A DNA stretch of 64,000 nt from Hoplostethus atlanticus (lineage: Eukaryota; Chordata; Actinopteri; Trachichthyiformes; Trachichthyidae): positions 3,467,501 to 3,531,500 of the forward strand of contig JAXDDX010000012.1 in the NCBI GenBank assembly GCA_034670405.1. Reading direction: 5' to 3'. Within the stretch, counting starts at the first letter, position 1. Every line of letters starts with the position of its first letter. Positions 1 to 12,420 of this stretch are shown piece after piece. Under the pieces are notes generated by a model, which did no database searches, was not told where the DNA came from, and worked only from the letters and a program-made list of their open reading frames with translations. Both the position numbers and the translations under genes were made by a program.

Positions 1-138
1 GGGATCTTGTATTTGTGTGATATTGTGCATCTGTGTGTGTGTGTGTGTGTGCTTGCGTATGTGTGAATTTAGTTCATGATGGAGTAGTATCTGGGTCCCT
101 CATGACACTAACGCTGACTGCACCATTATATCCCTTCA

Positions 139-194
<56 letters not shown>

Positions 195-330
195 CCAGGG
201 TGGAGCCATTTTATCCTCAGATCCTTGGAGTGATGTTACTGGAAAACAACAATGTTCCCCCTGCTGTGGGGTACATTTATCAGCCTGGATGGATTAGGAC
301 AACACTGAGGTTGTGGCCAAAATTACACAC

Positions 331-366
<36 letters not shown>

Positions 367-849
367 GCACATACACACATTGGCAGTGTTGTAGAGGGAA
401 TGACGAATTTACACACACACACATACACACCACAACCGCACACACTGACACAACCCATGGCAATGTTGGTGAGAGTGTGGCAAGACACACACACACACAC
501 TCTCACACACACAATCTTAGAAACATTGCATTGCATGTAGAGACTCCAGGGTCAAGTCATGGTATCACACATGCTGGAACCCCTTTCCAAATATTAGAGC
601 ATTAGTTAGCGTATTAGCCATGGCCCTGCTCCTGCTCCAAAACTACTTCATTATGTTTCCCAATTATAAGTCTGACCTTTCCGCTGCTAAAATTGTTTTC
701 CGATGAGGGAAAGAGAGCTCTTAACAGGAAGAGGGAGTGAGGGAGTGAGGAGAGAGAGATGGATGGAGCAGAGGAGAAGTATCTGACTAGCATGCTAATG
801 TTGAATCTTATGCTAGCAGCGCTTGTCGAGAGCTCAATGGCTGTGTGGC

Positions 850-880
<31 letters not shown>

Positions 881-1168
881 TGCTAAATCACTCTCTCCCC
901 TCACACTCTATTTCATATAGACTTCTTTTATTCTGTGTATGTCTCCCTGTAAATAAAAATATTGAGAAGTAAGTTAGGAGGAAAGACAGGAGATGTGTAA
1001 ATATTTTATTCTTTTTAGCATTTTGTGGTTTATCCTGTGTGTGTGTGAGTGTGTGTCTGCATGTTTATGTATTTGTACATGAATTTGTGTATGTGCTCAC
1101 TCACATGCATACTGCTAATGTATGTTCAAAGCTGCAGTTTTCTATGGTGTGTGTATGTGTGCGTTTGA

Positions 1169-1209
<41 letters not shown>

Positions 1210-2438
1210 TGCTTGAACTTTTGCTGTCATGTCAAAGAGTCAGGTTCATATAAATTCAGCATCCCTCTGACTCCCTCAGGCAGCTTATTGCATAAGTACA
1301 CAACCCTGAGGGGGGCCAGGGAAACAGAGATGGAGAAAAAGCACCAGGAGAAAAAAAAACGCTTTTAAACTTTCCAAACTTACTCTGTTTACTCTAGCTC
1401 TGTCTCAGATGAGATATGTTGGTGAAACTTTAGAGACCTCCTTCCCTGGTTTTGTTCCATTGTTGTTCCCATTTTTTTTCAGTGTACTTTGATGCAGGCA
1501 ATTTTAAAATACTTGAGAATCAAAGTCAGAATCCACTTGAAACCAAAGTCACAGTATCTAATACATTTACCTGCATTAGCAGACGGCCTCGGTGAGCTGG
1601 TACTCCTACTCTAACATGACTATAACAGCATTGGCAGACATTTACAACATGCTCTACCTTGTAGATGTAGTATGTTAAATGCATCTGTTCCAAACCTAAA
1701 CAGACATGAACATCTTGCACAGCAATACGAGCTACAAGAAACCAATCACCATATCATGATATCATAACTGACATCAAACGTATGGCTACAACAGTTTTGT
1801 GGTTCTTTGTTCGTTTTAGCTTGTAAGCCGTTAAGCGTCATCAGACACTGTCACACTGAGCATGTGCAGAAAGGGAACAACTGCTAAGCAAAGCTGTTTT
1901 CCACTAACCTACACGGCCAAGTACAAGCTTGCCAAAAAACTTAAATGTTACCCTGGGAGAGCAAAATCTAATAAGCCTTCTGCAGAAAGAAACATCTTTG
2001 ACACTCCAACCCTTTGGCTCTCAGCCAGTCTGCATAAGAAGAGGGTGTGACTTTACTCTCGCTTCATCATATTCCTCTCTCTAAACACTTGTGTATGCTG
2101 AACCACATATTTTAGATTGTCAATCAACCGAATTCAGACGTCCTTTTTTATATATATATGTCCTGTTGTGATTTTAGCCTCGTTGACTTTTTGGTATTTG
2201 ATTGTCTTTCAATGGTGAGAAATAGTGACTAATAATCACAGTTATATAGAGGCTTTGCCAGAGTTAGCTGCCCAGAAGAGCCCCGATGGCCTCGTATCTA
2301 TCGTTAAATATAGTCTATGCCTCGTAGGATTCCTTTACTACAGCATGTTTTTCAAATTAATTAATACACCCCAATATAAATGTGTTATTAGGTAAAGGAT
2401 TTGGGCTCTAAATAAAACAGAACCTACCTAAACACTTG
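1..2438. other. Non-coding stretch, probably deep intron of ctnnd2; microsatellite-rich
   Basis: I see no exon here. (AC)n tracts lie at about 139-192, 327-362 and 485-500, (CT)n at about 857-880, and (TG)n at about 1168-1207. Open frames encode only Thr-His or Cys-Val repeats from these tracts. The rest is AT-rich unique sequence with no recognisable family. Confidence 0.6.
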
Positions 2439-3425
2439 GGCCGAATCCCAATTCTCATTTCCACCCCTACGGCTTCGGCTTGGCCCTTCGCCTTGGCCCT
2501 CGGAACAGAGTCACAAGGGGTAGGGGTAGAAATCTCTCCCTAAGAATTGGGACAACCCTTCAAGACGCTGATACATCATCGATGACGTTTACTACAGACG
2601 GGACGAGTTTGTTATCGGAGATTACTATGGCAATAATGGTATTATCACAGTGACATTTGCCGTTCATCTGATGGAGATAGAAAAGCATGGACGCTCGCGA
2701 TTCGTTCACAATTTATACGTTTCACGCTACTAATCGATCAAACAAGTCATCAAATAAAAAAGACCACTGCTTCATTATCAGTCCACTTCATGACAGAATA
2801 GCGTTAGCGGTGCTCTGTAGGCTAGCAAGCCGTGCTCCTAACGTTACCCTGCCAGTCTGCACTGATATTAGAGGAGCCGTAACAAGTGCAGCAACTTAGT
2901 TATACTTCGGCGAAACTTCAGTTATATTTCGGCGTCATATGCCATCAAGATGCGACATGGAAATATGTCAAAATGCGGGACTGTCATGCACAAATCAGCC
3001 TAAAAACAATGTTGTAACTAGCGAGGTAGACATCGGCATACTAGTGATTTTTTGTTATGCTTGTTATAAAGAAAAGGTCTATAATACATTGAAACGACAT
3101 TAAACTAAGATAATACCACGGTTAGAATATTTTTAAAATCTTTATTAACGAAGAAAATACTACATTTGTGGTTCACTTTGGATGGTAGTGTAGCGTTCGC
3201 CATGATCTTCCAGTTGATTCGCAGGTCATTCTGGGAGACTTCTCCTAGCCCTCGGTTTGTAGTGTGCCCCTGAAAAATCTCCGTTTGGAGGGCCATGTAG
3301 CCCTTGCACTTAGCCCTACCCCTCGATCACAAGAGAATTGGGACACCCCTACCCCTTCACGTGAACGCGCAAAACGGAGGGGAAGGGCTAAAGGGTAGGG
3401 CCAAGGGGTGAATTGGGATTCGGCC
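2439..3425. mobile_element. Non-autonomous DNA transposon with terminal inverted repeats
   Basis: The two ends are inverted copies: ggccgaatcccaattc at 2439 and its reverse complement ending at 3425. Both ends then continue into related runs of the type cccctacc / ggtagggg. The interior of nearly 1 kb has no transposase motif that I recognise. A minus-strand frame at 3105-3296 (63 codons) is open but unassigned. No clear target-site duplication is visible beside the termini, so the superfamily is undetermined. Confidence 0.75.
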
Positions 3426-5300
3426 TTAGTTTAGAGCTCAAGGCAGCATTATCAATTAGAGCCAGTCTTTCAGATATTTATTTTCCACATTGATTTTTCC
3501 CTGTGTTTGGCAGATACTTTCAGCTCATCTGTCAAACCGTTCTACTCTTGTTACCCCTGACACGACTCTCTGATTTGTTTGGCTTGTTAGCCCAGTGTCA
3601 GGCTGTTAACAGAGTATCTACTCAAAACTGAATTCACATATATTATTCCTATGATCTTGGACAGTTCAATCAATATTTTCGAATGAGAGGAACTCCCTGA
3701 GCTAAGAAAGCAGAGAGCCGAGACTCTCTAGATAGAGCCATCAAGACAGCCCGTCTGGAGCTACTTGACTTTGTTGACTCACAGTTTTTACTCCCGGAAG
3801 TATTGCCTGTAAAGCTGTTTTTGACCAAAAATGTGGCCGGTCACTTTGGTTAGGGTGACAGTGAGCACATAATAATTGATCTAACAATCGTTTTCAGTGG
3901 CCAAGCTCCAGAAAATAGCGCTTAGGCTGAATTCCCCAAGCACACAAGTCTCGACTATACTGTACAGGGAAATCCTGTAGGAAACGGTTTTGAGGGTTGA
4001 TTACTGTCAAGAAGACAGAGGGCTCCAGGTTTGATCCCGTTAAGGAGAGTGCCGGCCACAGTGCCATGAAGGATTACATAGTCCTCTCTGGGTCCCCCGA
4101 ACTCATGAAGCCTTCTCAAAACCCATTGGATAAAAAATGTCAAAATACATTGTCATCAAGTTAATAACAAGGCTGTTCATCTTAGTTCCTGAAAGGATGA
4201 CATTTTGGAGATACGTTTTCACCAGCGCACAGCAACGATATGTGTGTGTATATGTGTGTCTGTGCATGTATGTGTGTGTGAGTGTGTGTGCTGGCACTAG
4301 TCTGCAGCAGCCAGTGCTTGCCTGCCGTTGAGCCTGCTGTCTCACGGTTGCGTCATCTCATGATTTGCACATCATATACGGAGGGCTGCCTTAGCTAAGC
4401 TTTTGTCTGCTGACAGCTCACTTTATGCCGCTAAGTCCACATCCACTCCCGTGTGCATTCAAATTTGTCAATGTGTGTCAACTAAAATGTGTGATGTGCG
4501 TTTGTTTTCTTCTGTGGCTGTGCGTATACGAGACAGCCCACCTCTGAGTCTGCTGGGGTTTTTGTTTTTTTTTCTTCTTTGACTTTGATTGACAGCCTGC
4601 TTCATGCAATTTCCAATGAGGTCTGCTTTTTTGCTCCCAGCCTAAGTATAGATATTAGCGTGTGCGACATTACTGTGAATTGATCACAGAGAGTCTGGTG
4701 CTATTGAAAAAGATGACGCTAACCTTTCCCATGCTGTCCCAACATCACCGCTCATTTCTTTCTCCTTCATCAGGGTCTCAGTGGCAGGCAACAGCTAAAT
4801 ATAGACCATAGTGACTGGCTCGGTGTGAAGAGGGGTTAAAAATAGAGGACAGGGAATATATGTGACCATGAAGGTAGGCAGGAGGTAAGTAGGTAGGGAG
4901 GTAGATGTGAGAGATATGATGTAGATTGATAGATAGATAGAAAGGGAGACAGTTAGTACACAGAAAAAGGTTAGATGTCTTTTATATTTATCTGATATAC
5001 TCTACTCTGACATGTGATGAAATATTTCCTCTTATCTCATCTTGTTTACTCCCCTGTCTTCTAATCTACTATCTTCTTCTCAGAGAGCAAAATCCACATC
5101 CTGCAGACATATAAAGTTGTGTTTTCCCCGTGAGAGTTTTTTTTTAGACCCCCATATTCTCTCGGACTAGGCTGTAGTCTTCTTCCTCTAGGCTTTAAGT
5201 CACAGCCACGATATTTGCTCTGTGGTGGGTCCATTACTCAGCTAGACACCAGTTTAGGCGAAAGTGAACAAAAGAGCGCTTTTTACCTCGTGCCCTGTAG

Positions 5301-5339
<39 letters not shown>

Positions 5340-8300
5340 TATTGCCCTTGTGTGTTGGTTTTATTGCGTGCTGTGTTTGTGTATGTGTATCAGTGTGTGT
5401 TCCTGGCAACCCCGGACAACCCTGCTTGTCCTTAGTTGTGTTCCGCTCGATAAAGCAATTCAGGCATCTCCGCGGACTCCTCGTCAGAGCTGAGGACCCT
5501 AAAAATGCCTGACTGTGGTACAGGAAACCCAGGGCGTAACTAACATCTGTTCACACTGTGAACTGTTGGCATGCGACACAACGTTGGCCAGAAAGACACA
5601 CACACACACACTCACAAACACGTAGACTACCATGCTGGTACTAATTTATCAATTTTCCCAACGTTAGTGGTAAGTGGCAGCCAGTGGGATATATTTATAT
5701 ATATATATTTACTCCTGCCGTCTTTTCTGCCTGCCTGGCTGTGCAACTCAACCCTTCCGTGCTCTCTTAGAGATAGATAACGTCTCCAAGTAAATTGGAT
5801 GCAGTCCATACAATAATGACAGACTTGGTAAATATGCAGTTTAATATTCAGTTAAAAATGAGATATCCATGATTTGATAAAGCTGTCATCCACTCTAACA
5901 ACATTTCTGATAGCAAAAAACTAAAAAACTAAAGCCCTTGGTTGAAAAAATGATGACACTGTGTATATATCCAGTATATAATATAATATTAATAATTTTA
6001 AAAAATAGCTTAAAAGTAGCTTAATGATGTTTTCAAATTATAAAATATTAATCTCCAAATATTATCCTCAAGTTTATCCTCAGACAATGAGGTTGTATTT
6101 GTAATTACAACATTCATTTGTTGTTACCCTTCTACCTCTAGGACAATATGTCTGTATAAATAACTAAAGCATACATTACTCTCCTTACATCCTAATATAT
6201 CACAATTAGACACTCAAATATAGTTGTCTGTATGTCTGTTGTCTGCACGTTTGTAATAAGAGCTTTCATACTGTATACCCTAACCTAGCAAGTCTGTATT
6301 TGTGAAGATTTGTTGCTGTTTCCCATTGCCAGATAGAGTAGAAAAGAGGTTGTCCCTTTGCCTTCACTGCGATGCATGTGATATATGGCCCCATTAGGAG
6401 TTAATGTAATGTACAATGTTGGGAAAAGTCACAGTAGAGAGACCCAAGGTGTTGGTATCAGTGTATACTGTAGTACATTTTGGGTTCAGATCACATCAGA
6501 TCAAACCTTCAACAAACCGATGTGTCCACCACAACAGCCGTCCATCCATTCTGCAACAGCTCCGAGATGTACATCTTTTTTACCAAATGAAAACTGTACA
6601 AGGCCGTGAGACTGGCACGGTTCTTTAAATTGATTGACTCCGGCTTTAATAGCCTCAGCCTAGTGTGTATCACGGATCAGTAAATGCCGAGGCTATTTGT
6701 GTCCATTTATATCAAACCAGCAACGTAGAACATTTGTGCTGAACTTTGCTTTTCAGCGCTACTCCTCATACTAAGTCAGTATACTGGCTGATAATTTACC
6801 ATCAGCACTGAAATAACTCACAGTGCCTCCATACTGAGATTCAGTTCTTAATAATGTTCAAGCACAGTTGCATCGTAGCACATATCAGCAGGATGCAGGA
6901 CTTGTTTCACAGGTTTCCTATTTGTTTTTGAAGCTTGTTGAGAGGCAGAAAAAATCACAATACCTAGAGAAATTCAGTACAACTGTAGGAAGTGAGGGTA
7001 TAGTGACACATAGCCGCCATCTTGTGTGCCATGCTCTTGCCATGATACAACCCCAAAGTAAATGTCCCCCAACCTTTATCTGTCCTGCATTAGTGCAGAT
7101 GGACGCTGACTGCAACTGTGTACACCCCATTTAAGCCTCAATCTGTATGGTGCACCATGCTGAAACACCCCACCAGTGTTGTGAGTTAAAGAACGGAAGA
7201 CATTTTTTACTATAAACTGATAAACTTTTTGGTACAAAGGGCCTGACAGCATGTGACAGCAATGTATGAAGTTTACAGGAAAAATGTTTTGTTTTTTTAA
7301 CCCTGTATTAGTGGGTTATGAAAGTTGCAAAAAGGACATTTTTCATGCTTTTCAAGAAGCTATACCTGCAATGGGTCTGGTTTGGACTTCAGAATAAATG
7401 GTCCAATCAGAGTGGATGGAGGAAACCCTTGCTGAGTGCTGTAAGAGATTGGTGCAATAAAGCGTTTCCCGTGAACTGTCCAGAAAATAATGTGAAGTAG
7501 GCCGCTAAGCTACATGTGGCTTGGGGCAATCAATTATCAAAGCCACATAGGATCCCACACAAGCTTATGGATTCACTGACTAAACTTAATAAGGATGCTG
7601 TCGTATCCCACTGGCTGCAAGCAAACACAGCAGAGGCGTGATGCCTTATGGCTAGTAATATGAAGAACCTATGTCTATATTATATGATGGATGAATAGAT
7701 GTGGATATTATTGCAGTCGGTTATGTTTCTGACAAATACTGCACAATAAGAAAGAGACAGAGAGAGAGAGCAGTCGTTGTAAGGTCATGCCTGATAATGT
7801 CTAGAGTCCAACCCGAGGTGGACAAGCCCTCACTTGGCATGCAGAAGACACGGGAAGTTGAGAAAATAAGGGCGCGAAACAAATGTGACCTCTAAATGAG
7901 TCTTTTGTTGCGTTTAATGGAATGGTTAGCGTTTAGTGAGGGAGGATGGGAGTAACAGTGTTGGGGCAGGGAGGAAGGAGAAAGGGAAAAGAGAGGGAGA
8001 GTTATTGAAGGACATAGGGTGGGGGAAAGGGAGAGAGAGGGAGAGAGAGAGAGACAGAGAGAGAGAGAGAGAAAATAGGCTAATAAATAGCTTTCATTAC
8101 CCTGTGGCAGCCACAGAATAGGTTCATTGATTTATTTCTTTTCATTTTTTTTACCTGTTCTCTCCCTCTCTCTTTCTCCCTCTCTCATCTTCTCCTGTTC
8201 ATTTTCCCTCACCGCTTCTCTTCCTCTCCCTCATCTATCTCTCCATCTATCTTTTTCTGTTGTTTATCAACATACTTTATCACTCATTCATCACTTCGCT

Positions 8301-8400
8301 TCAATGCTTTCTCACTGTGCAAATAAACTACAGCATCTATCTTTGTATCTATCCAGCTACCCACAGTACCATTTCTCTAGTACTTCAAACATATAAGTGA

Positions 8401-8403
<3 letters not shown>

Positions 8404-8466
<63 letters not shown>
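8404..8466. repeat. (GT)n microsatellite, 63 bp, uninterrupted
   Basis: This is a perfect alternating GT run of about 31 units. It is among the longest in the window and likely polymorphic. Alternating purine-pyrimidine DNA of this length can adopt Z-form (known property). Confidence 0.97.
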
Positions 8467-8470
<4 letters not shown>

Positions 8471-8710
8471 CTCATGGTGCTCATGGGTCCAACCATATGG
8501 ATTACATCCATTTTGTAAACAGACACATTCTTGCTTCAGGCATCTATGATTTTTTTCCTACTAATGTTTATGGTTTATGTATGTAACTGGTGGGGGGAAA
8601 AATCAGAAATACACCAAGTAACAAACTAGGTTGGCTAACTGGCTAAGCAAATGTGGGCGATATGGATTTGAGCCCATACAGAGTAACACCCCTCAGACAC
8701 ATACACAGAG

Positions 8711-8712
<2 letters not shown>

Positions 8713-8770
<58 letters not shown>
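8713..8770. repeat. (GA)n microsatellite, 58 bp
   Basis: This is a perfect purine run of about 29 GA units. A homopurine mirror repeat of this kind can form triplex DNA. Confidence 0.97.
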
Positions 8771-8776
<6 letters not shown>

Positions 8777-9320
8777 TGCTAGAGGCTGTGGTTGAATACA
8801 TGGTTAAATAAACCTTAAATAAATTGCTTTCACCAAGTCAATACAACAGAATATATAGAATACATACTGGCAGTAGGGCGTGGCTTTTACAGACCCACCC
8901 TAGTGTGTGTGTGTGTGTGTGTGTGTGTTTGCCCAAGGCATAATAGGGGTAATTTGTATTTTGAGACAGAGACTGAAAGAAACAGACGGAGTGACACGCA
9001 GCAACCCCTGATCCTTCATTAACAAGATAGTGTTGCACGTTTGAATTCAATTGGTAGAGAGAGATACAGAGAGAAAGACAGACAGAGAGAGAGAGACAGA
9101 CAGGGACTGAGAGAGAGAGACAGAGAGAGCGAGACAGAGAGAGAGAGGTTGACTCCCAGTGTAAAGTTCATGCCCTAAGGCAGTAACAGCTTTCTGATTG
9201 TGTTATTCAGACTTAGACAGCCGCCTGGAGACCCCTCGGGTAGGTCAGAGAAAGGTAAAGCCTGAGTGTGTCCGAGAGAGAGAGCGAACAAAAGGCATGA
9301 GTCACCACGCACACATACAA

Positions 9321-9362
<42 letters not shown>

Positions 9363-9485
9363 GCCCTGCTGTGCATCGGTGCCCAGTCCCAGGTGCCATA
9401 TAGGACTATTTATTCTAATCAAGCTGTGACATTTAGCTCTACACCAGCAGGGACCAGCGCTGCTCTTTGTACCACATGCACACAT

Positions 9486-9529
<44 letters not shown>

Positions 9530-10941
9530 CCTCATACTATTTCCCACAACTTTTCTCAGGGGCAAACACACTTACCAGTGTATTAAGTTGTCCTACCCGG
9601 AGGAGCACACATTCATACCACTGGTATGGGCTTAGTCTGCACTCACTTTAGAGTTCATCAAAGCAGCTAATAGACCCCAGACACTCGAGGGGTGCCAGCA
9701 ACCTTTGAAAGATCCTCTTTCGCTCTACGCTCAAAACATTGGCATCAAATCATTTAAACTATTATTATTAATTTCATGTTCCTAAATTTTAAATCATAGT
9801 ATCTTGTGACTGTGTAGTATGTTTCATAGTGTGTCATCACACCTGGACATCTTTTAGACAACCAACTCTAATTCATCATATCGTATCGTTTTCCTACTTT
9901 TCCATGCTCTCTTTGTGTTCCTGACCACATTCCCGATTCTGCCACAGGTAAAATACTGTCCAATTACACTCCTTTATCTCTCCCCCATCCCACTCTCCTC
10001 TCCTCCATTGCGTGATAATAGAGGGATCCATCACACCATTAGCTGCAGGGGGTTTTATAGGCTCAGCAAAATGCTGCATAGAGCAAACCCAGATTATAGG
10101 GCACTGCATTATACCTTAAAATACGCTTTGTGTATGTGTCTGTGTGTGGAGTGTGTGTGTGTGTGTGAATGATGATGATGCAGTGAGTCATGCTTCCCCC
10201 TAATGACTGATGATGCATTTCCAAGAGGAGAGGAGAAAAATGGTGGCAGGTGGCAACATCCCTCATACCACTGTCATCCCCCCGTCCATTTCTCTGTCTG
10301 TCTGTCTCTCTCTGTTTCTCTGTTTCTCTCTTTTCATCTCTCCCCCTCTCTGTCTTCCCTCTTAAAGGAATACCATGGCTTTTTGAACTTCAGGGAGTGT
10401 ATTTATTTATGTTTTCCATCCACTTGACAATGGTCACGGTGTGTGGGGAGAAACCCTACATTTGGCTTTGAGTTTCCCTAAAATGTCTTGCAAGCATTGT
10501 TAGCAGTCCTGCTAGCTTCCCGTTGGTTTCAATTAAAACCGTTTTATGGGTTGCTGGACACAAAGGTTTTTGCAACTTGTTTGTCAAGCTTGCCGTTTTC
10601 TTTTTGAACACCTCACCTCACCATTCACATCGATGCAACTTGGTCAATTCAGCCATGTGAAGGAAATGTCATTCTATTCTTGAACTTCTATTAGTGGACA
10701 AATGTGTGATTGAAAACTTTAACTTAAACTGGGATTATGAATCTCACATTTTTTTCTCTGTCTGTCTCTCGCTCTTTCTCCTAGTTGTCCCACTGCCTGT
10801 CTGTCATTCCAGCTGTGGCTGTGCATGCAGACAGACAGGCAGGCAGACAGACAGGCCATGTTTATTCCTGTAGGAGTCAGCAGCTGGTGACTCCATGTCA
10901 GCGGCAAGGAGATGCATCCCTGTCCTGCAGGGCCAACAGCA

Positions 10942-10989
<48 letters not shown>

Positions 10990-11115
10990 TCATGCTGAGG
11001 GGATGCCGGGGGTGTTTGGTTCATTAAACATGCAAATGCATGCTTATCTTCCCCCAACACCAGATAGTGGTGAGAATAGATAAGAACCAACCAAACCAAA
11101 CCATGCCAGGGAGAG

Positions 11116-11150
<35 letters not shown>

Positions 11151-11855
11151 GAGCAAGGCCGTAGCCATGGAGTCAACATTGGGGGGGACCAAATCTGTGT
11201 GGGGGGGGGCGGATTTCCTCACTTTTTAATACATTTGAAAGCAATGAAATAGAGAGACAGTACAGTGTTTGACATGATTGTACCCACAACAGACGAGCAA
11301 CGGCTTCTGCTGGGGTACGGCAACACCACTTGGACAAACCACATGCAGAACTGCAGTACACCGTAATACTAGAACCGGTAGTAATAATAATAATATTATT
11401 ATAATTACGGCCCTGAGAGAGAGAGAGCGAGAGAGAGAGAGAGAGACACAGAGAGAGAGAAGGAGAGGGAGAGAGAGAGAAACAAAGAGAGGAAAACAGA
11501 GATAAGAGAGAGCAAAAAGACAGGTGTAGGGAGAGAGAGAGATTTTCAGGGTTAGATGGAGGATCAACTAAGTAATACAGGTCAAAACAAGGTGACATAT
11601 TTGTTACAGGTTGGCCGTGCGGGAGACTTGTGGGAAATGTTATGTTTACTGTTTCCTTGTTAGTCAAAGGAACAGTGTGTTTACTGACTAGCCGTACCCT
11701 AGTCCCCTATGCTGATGTGTTAATGCCTGGTTATTGCTTGAGGGCCTCGGCTGCAGTGAGCCTGCACTCATTACATGAAACTCCCAGCATGTGTGTGTGT
11801 TTCTGTCCTTTGCCTTGCTGTTCGGCTTGACATTGGTATCCGTAATTAGAGGGAG

Positions 11856-11898
<43 letters not shown>

Positions 11899-12291
11899 TT
11901 TTGTTTGTGGTCTCTTCTTTGCTGCTGGTTCCACATTAATGTGTGAGATTACAGGGTTAGACGGGGAATGTGCTTGAATGAAGAAAGATTATAGAGGTCG
12001 ATGCTTGACACAATGGCATAATGACATTACTCAGCAGTTTAATAGTAATCTGTAGCGTTTCCACTAGCCAAGGGATTTCTGCAATATATTTAGTTTCAGA
12101 GGTATATTCCAGGCAGGGAACGTCAAGGATAGCATATACTCTGGGGAAGTCGTGGGTCACTTTACAAGAATATACCAGATTGTATTTTACCACTTATTTC
12201 ACACGTCTATTGCATTAGATGGTAATTTTCAGCTGTTTTTCTCCTCAGCTTTAATGGGAGCCACACTGTTTACCTCTTTGCAACTTTTCTG

Positions 12292-12420
12292 GGGCGTCCT
12301 AGTGGCTCAGTGGTCTAAGGGGCATACCATGAATCCAGCCCGGGACCTTTGCCGCATGTCATCCTTCCTCTCACCCAATCTTTTCTGTCTCTCTCTACAT
12401 CTAACGGTCAAATAAAGGTT
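12292..12420 (+). mobile_element. tRNA-derived SINE, box B region deleted
   Basis: The copy begins gggcgtcctagtggctcagt, which holds an A-box-like GTGGCTCAGTGG. It continues through cagcccgggacctttgccgc and a pyrimidine-rich body, and ends tcaaataaaggtt. This is the layout of a common fish SINE with a tRNA-like head. The usual GGTTCGAATCC B box is missing: the sequence jumps from gcataccatg to aatccagccc, so this copy is internally deleted. Confidence 0.75.

Larger units (their letters stand above)
3426..12291. other. Non-coding stretch with large dinucleotide arrays
   Basis: No exon is recognised. The main simple repeats are (GT)n at about 5308-5336, (GT)n 8404-8466, (GA)n 8713-8770, (GA)n-rich 9050-9145, (AC)n about 9323-9360 and 9497-9528, (GT)n about 10943-10988, (GA)n about 11117-11144 and 11415-11545, and (GT)n about 11859-11894. 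The region 5830-6350 is AT-rich and unique. Nothing else is supported. Confidence 0.6.

Noticed and set aside
8404..8586. Open frame beginning with a long Cys-Val repeat
   Set aside because: It is the translation of a (GT)n microsatellite. The same applies to all Cys-Val and Thr-His frames in the window, such as 33688-34059, 41979-42209 and 58727-58978.
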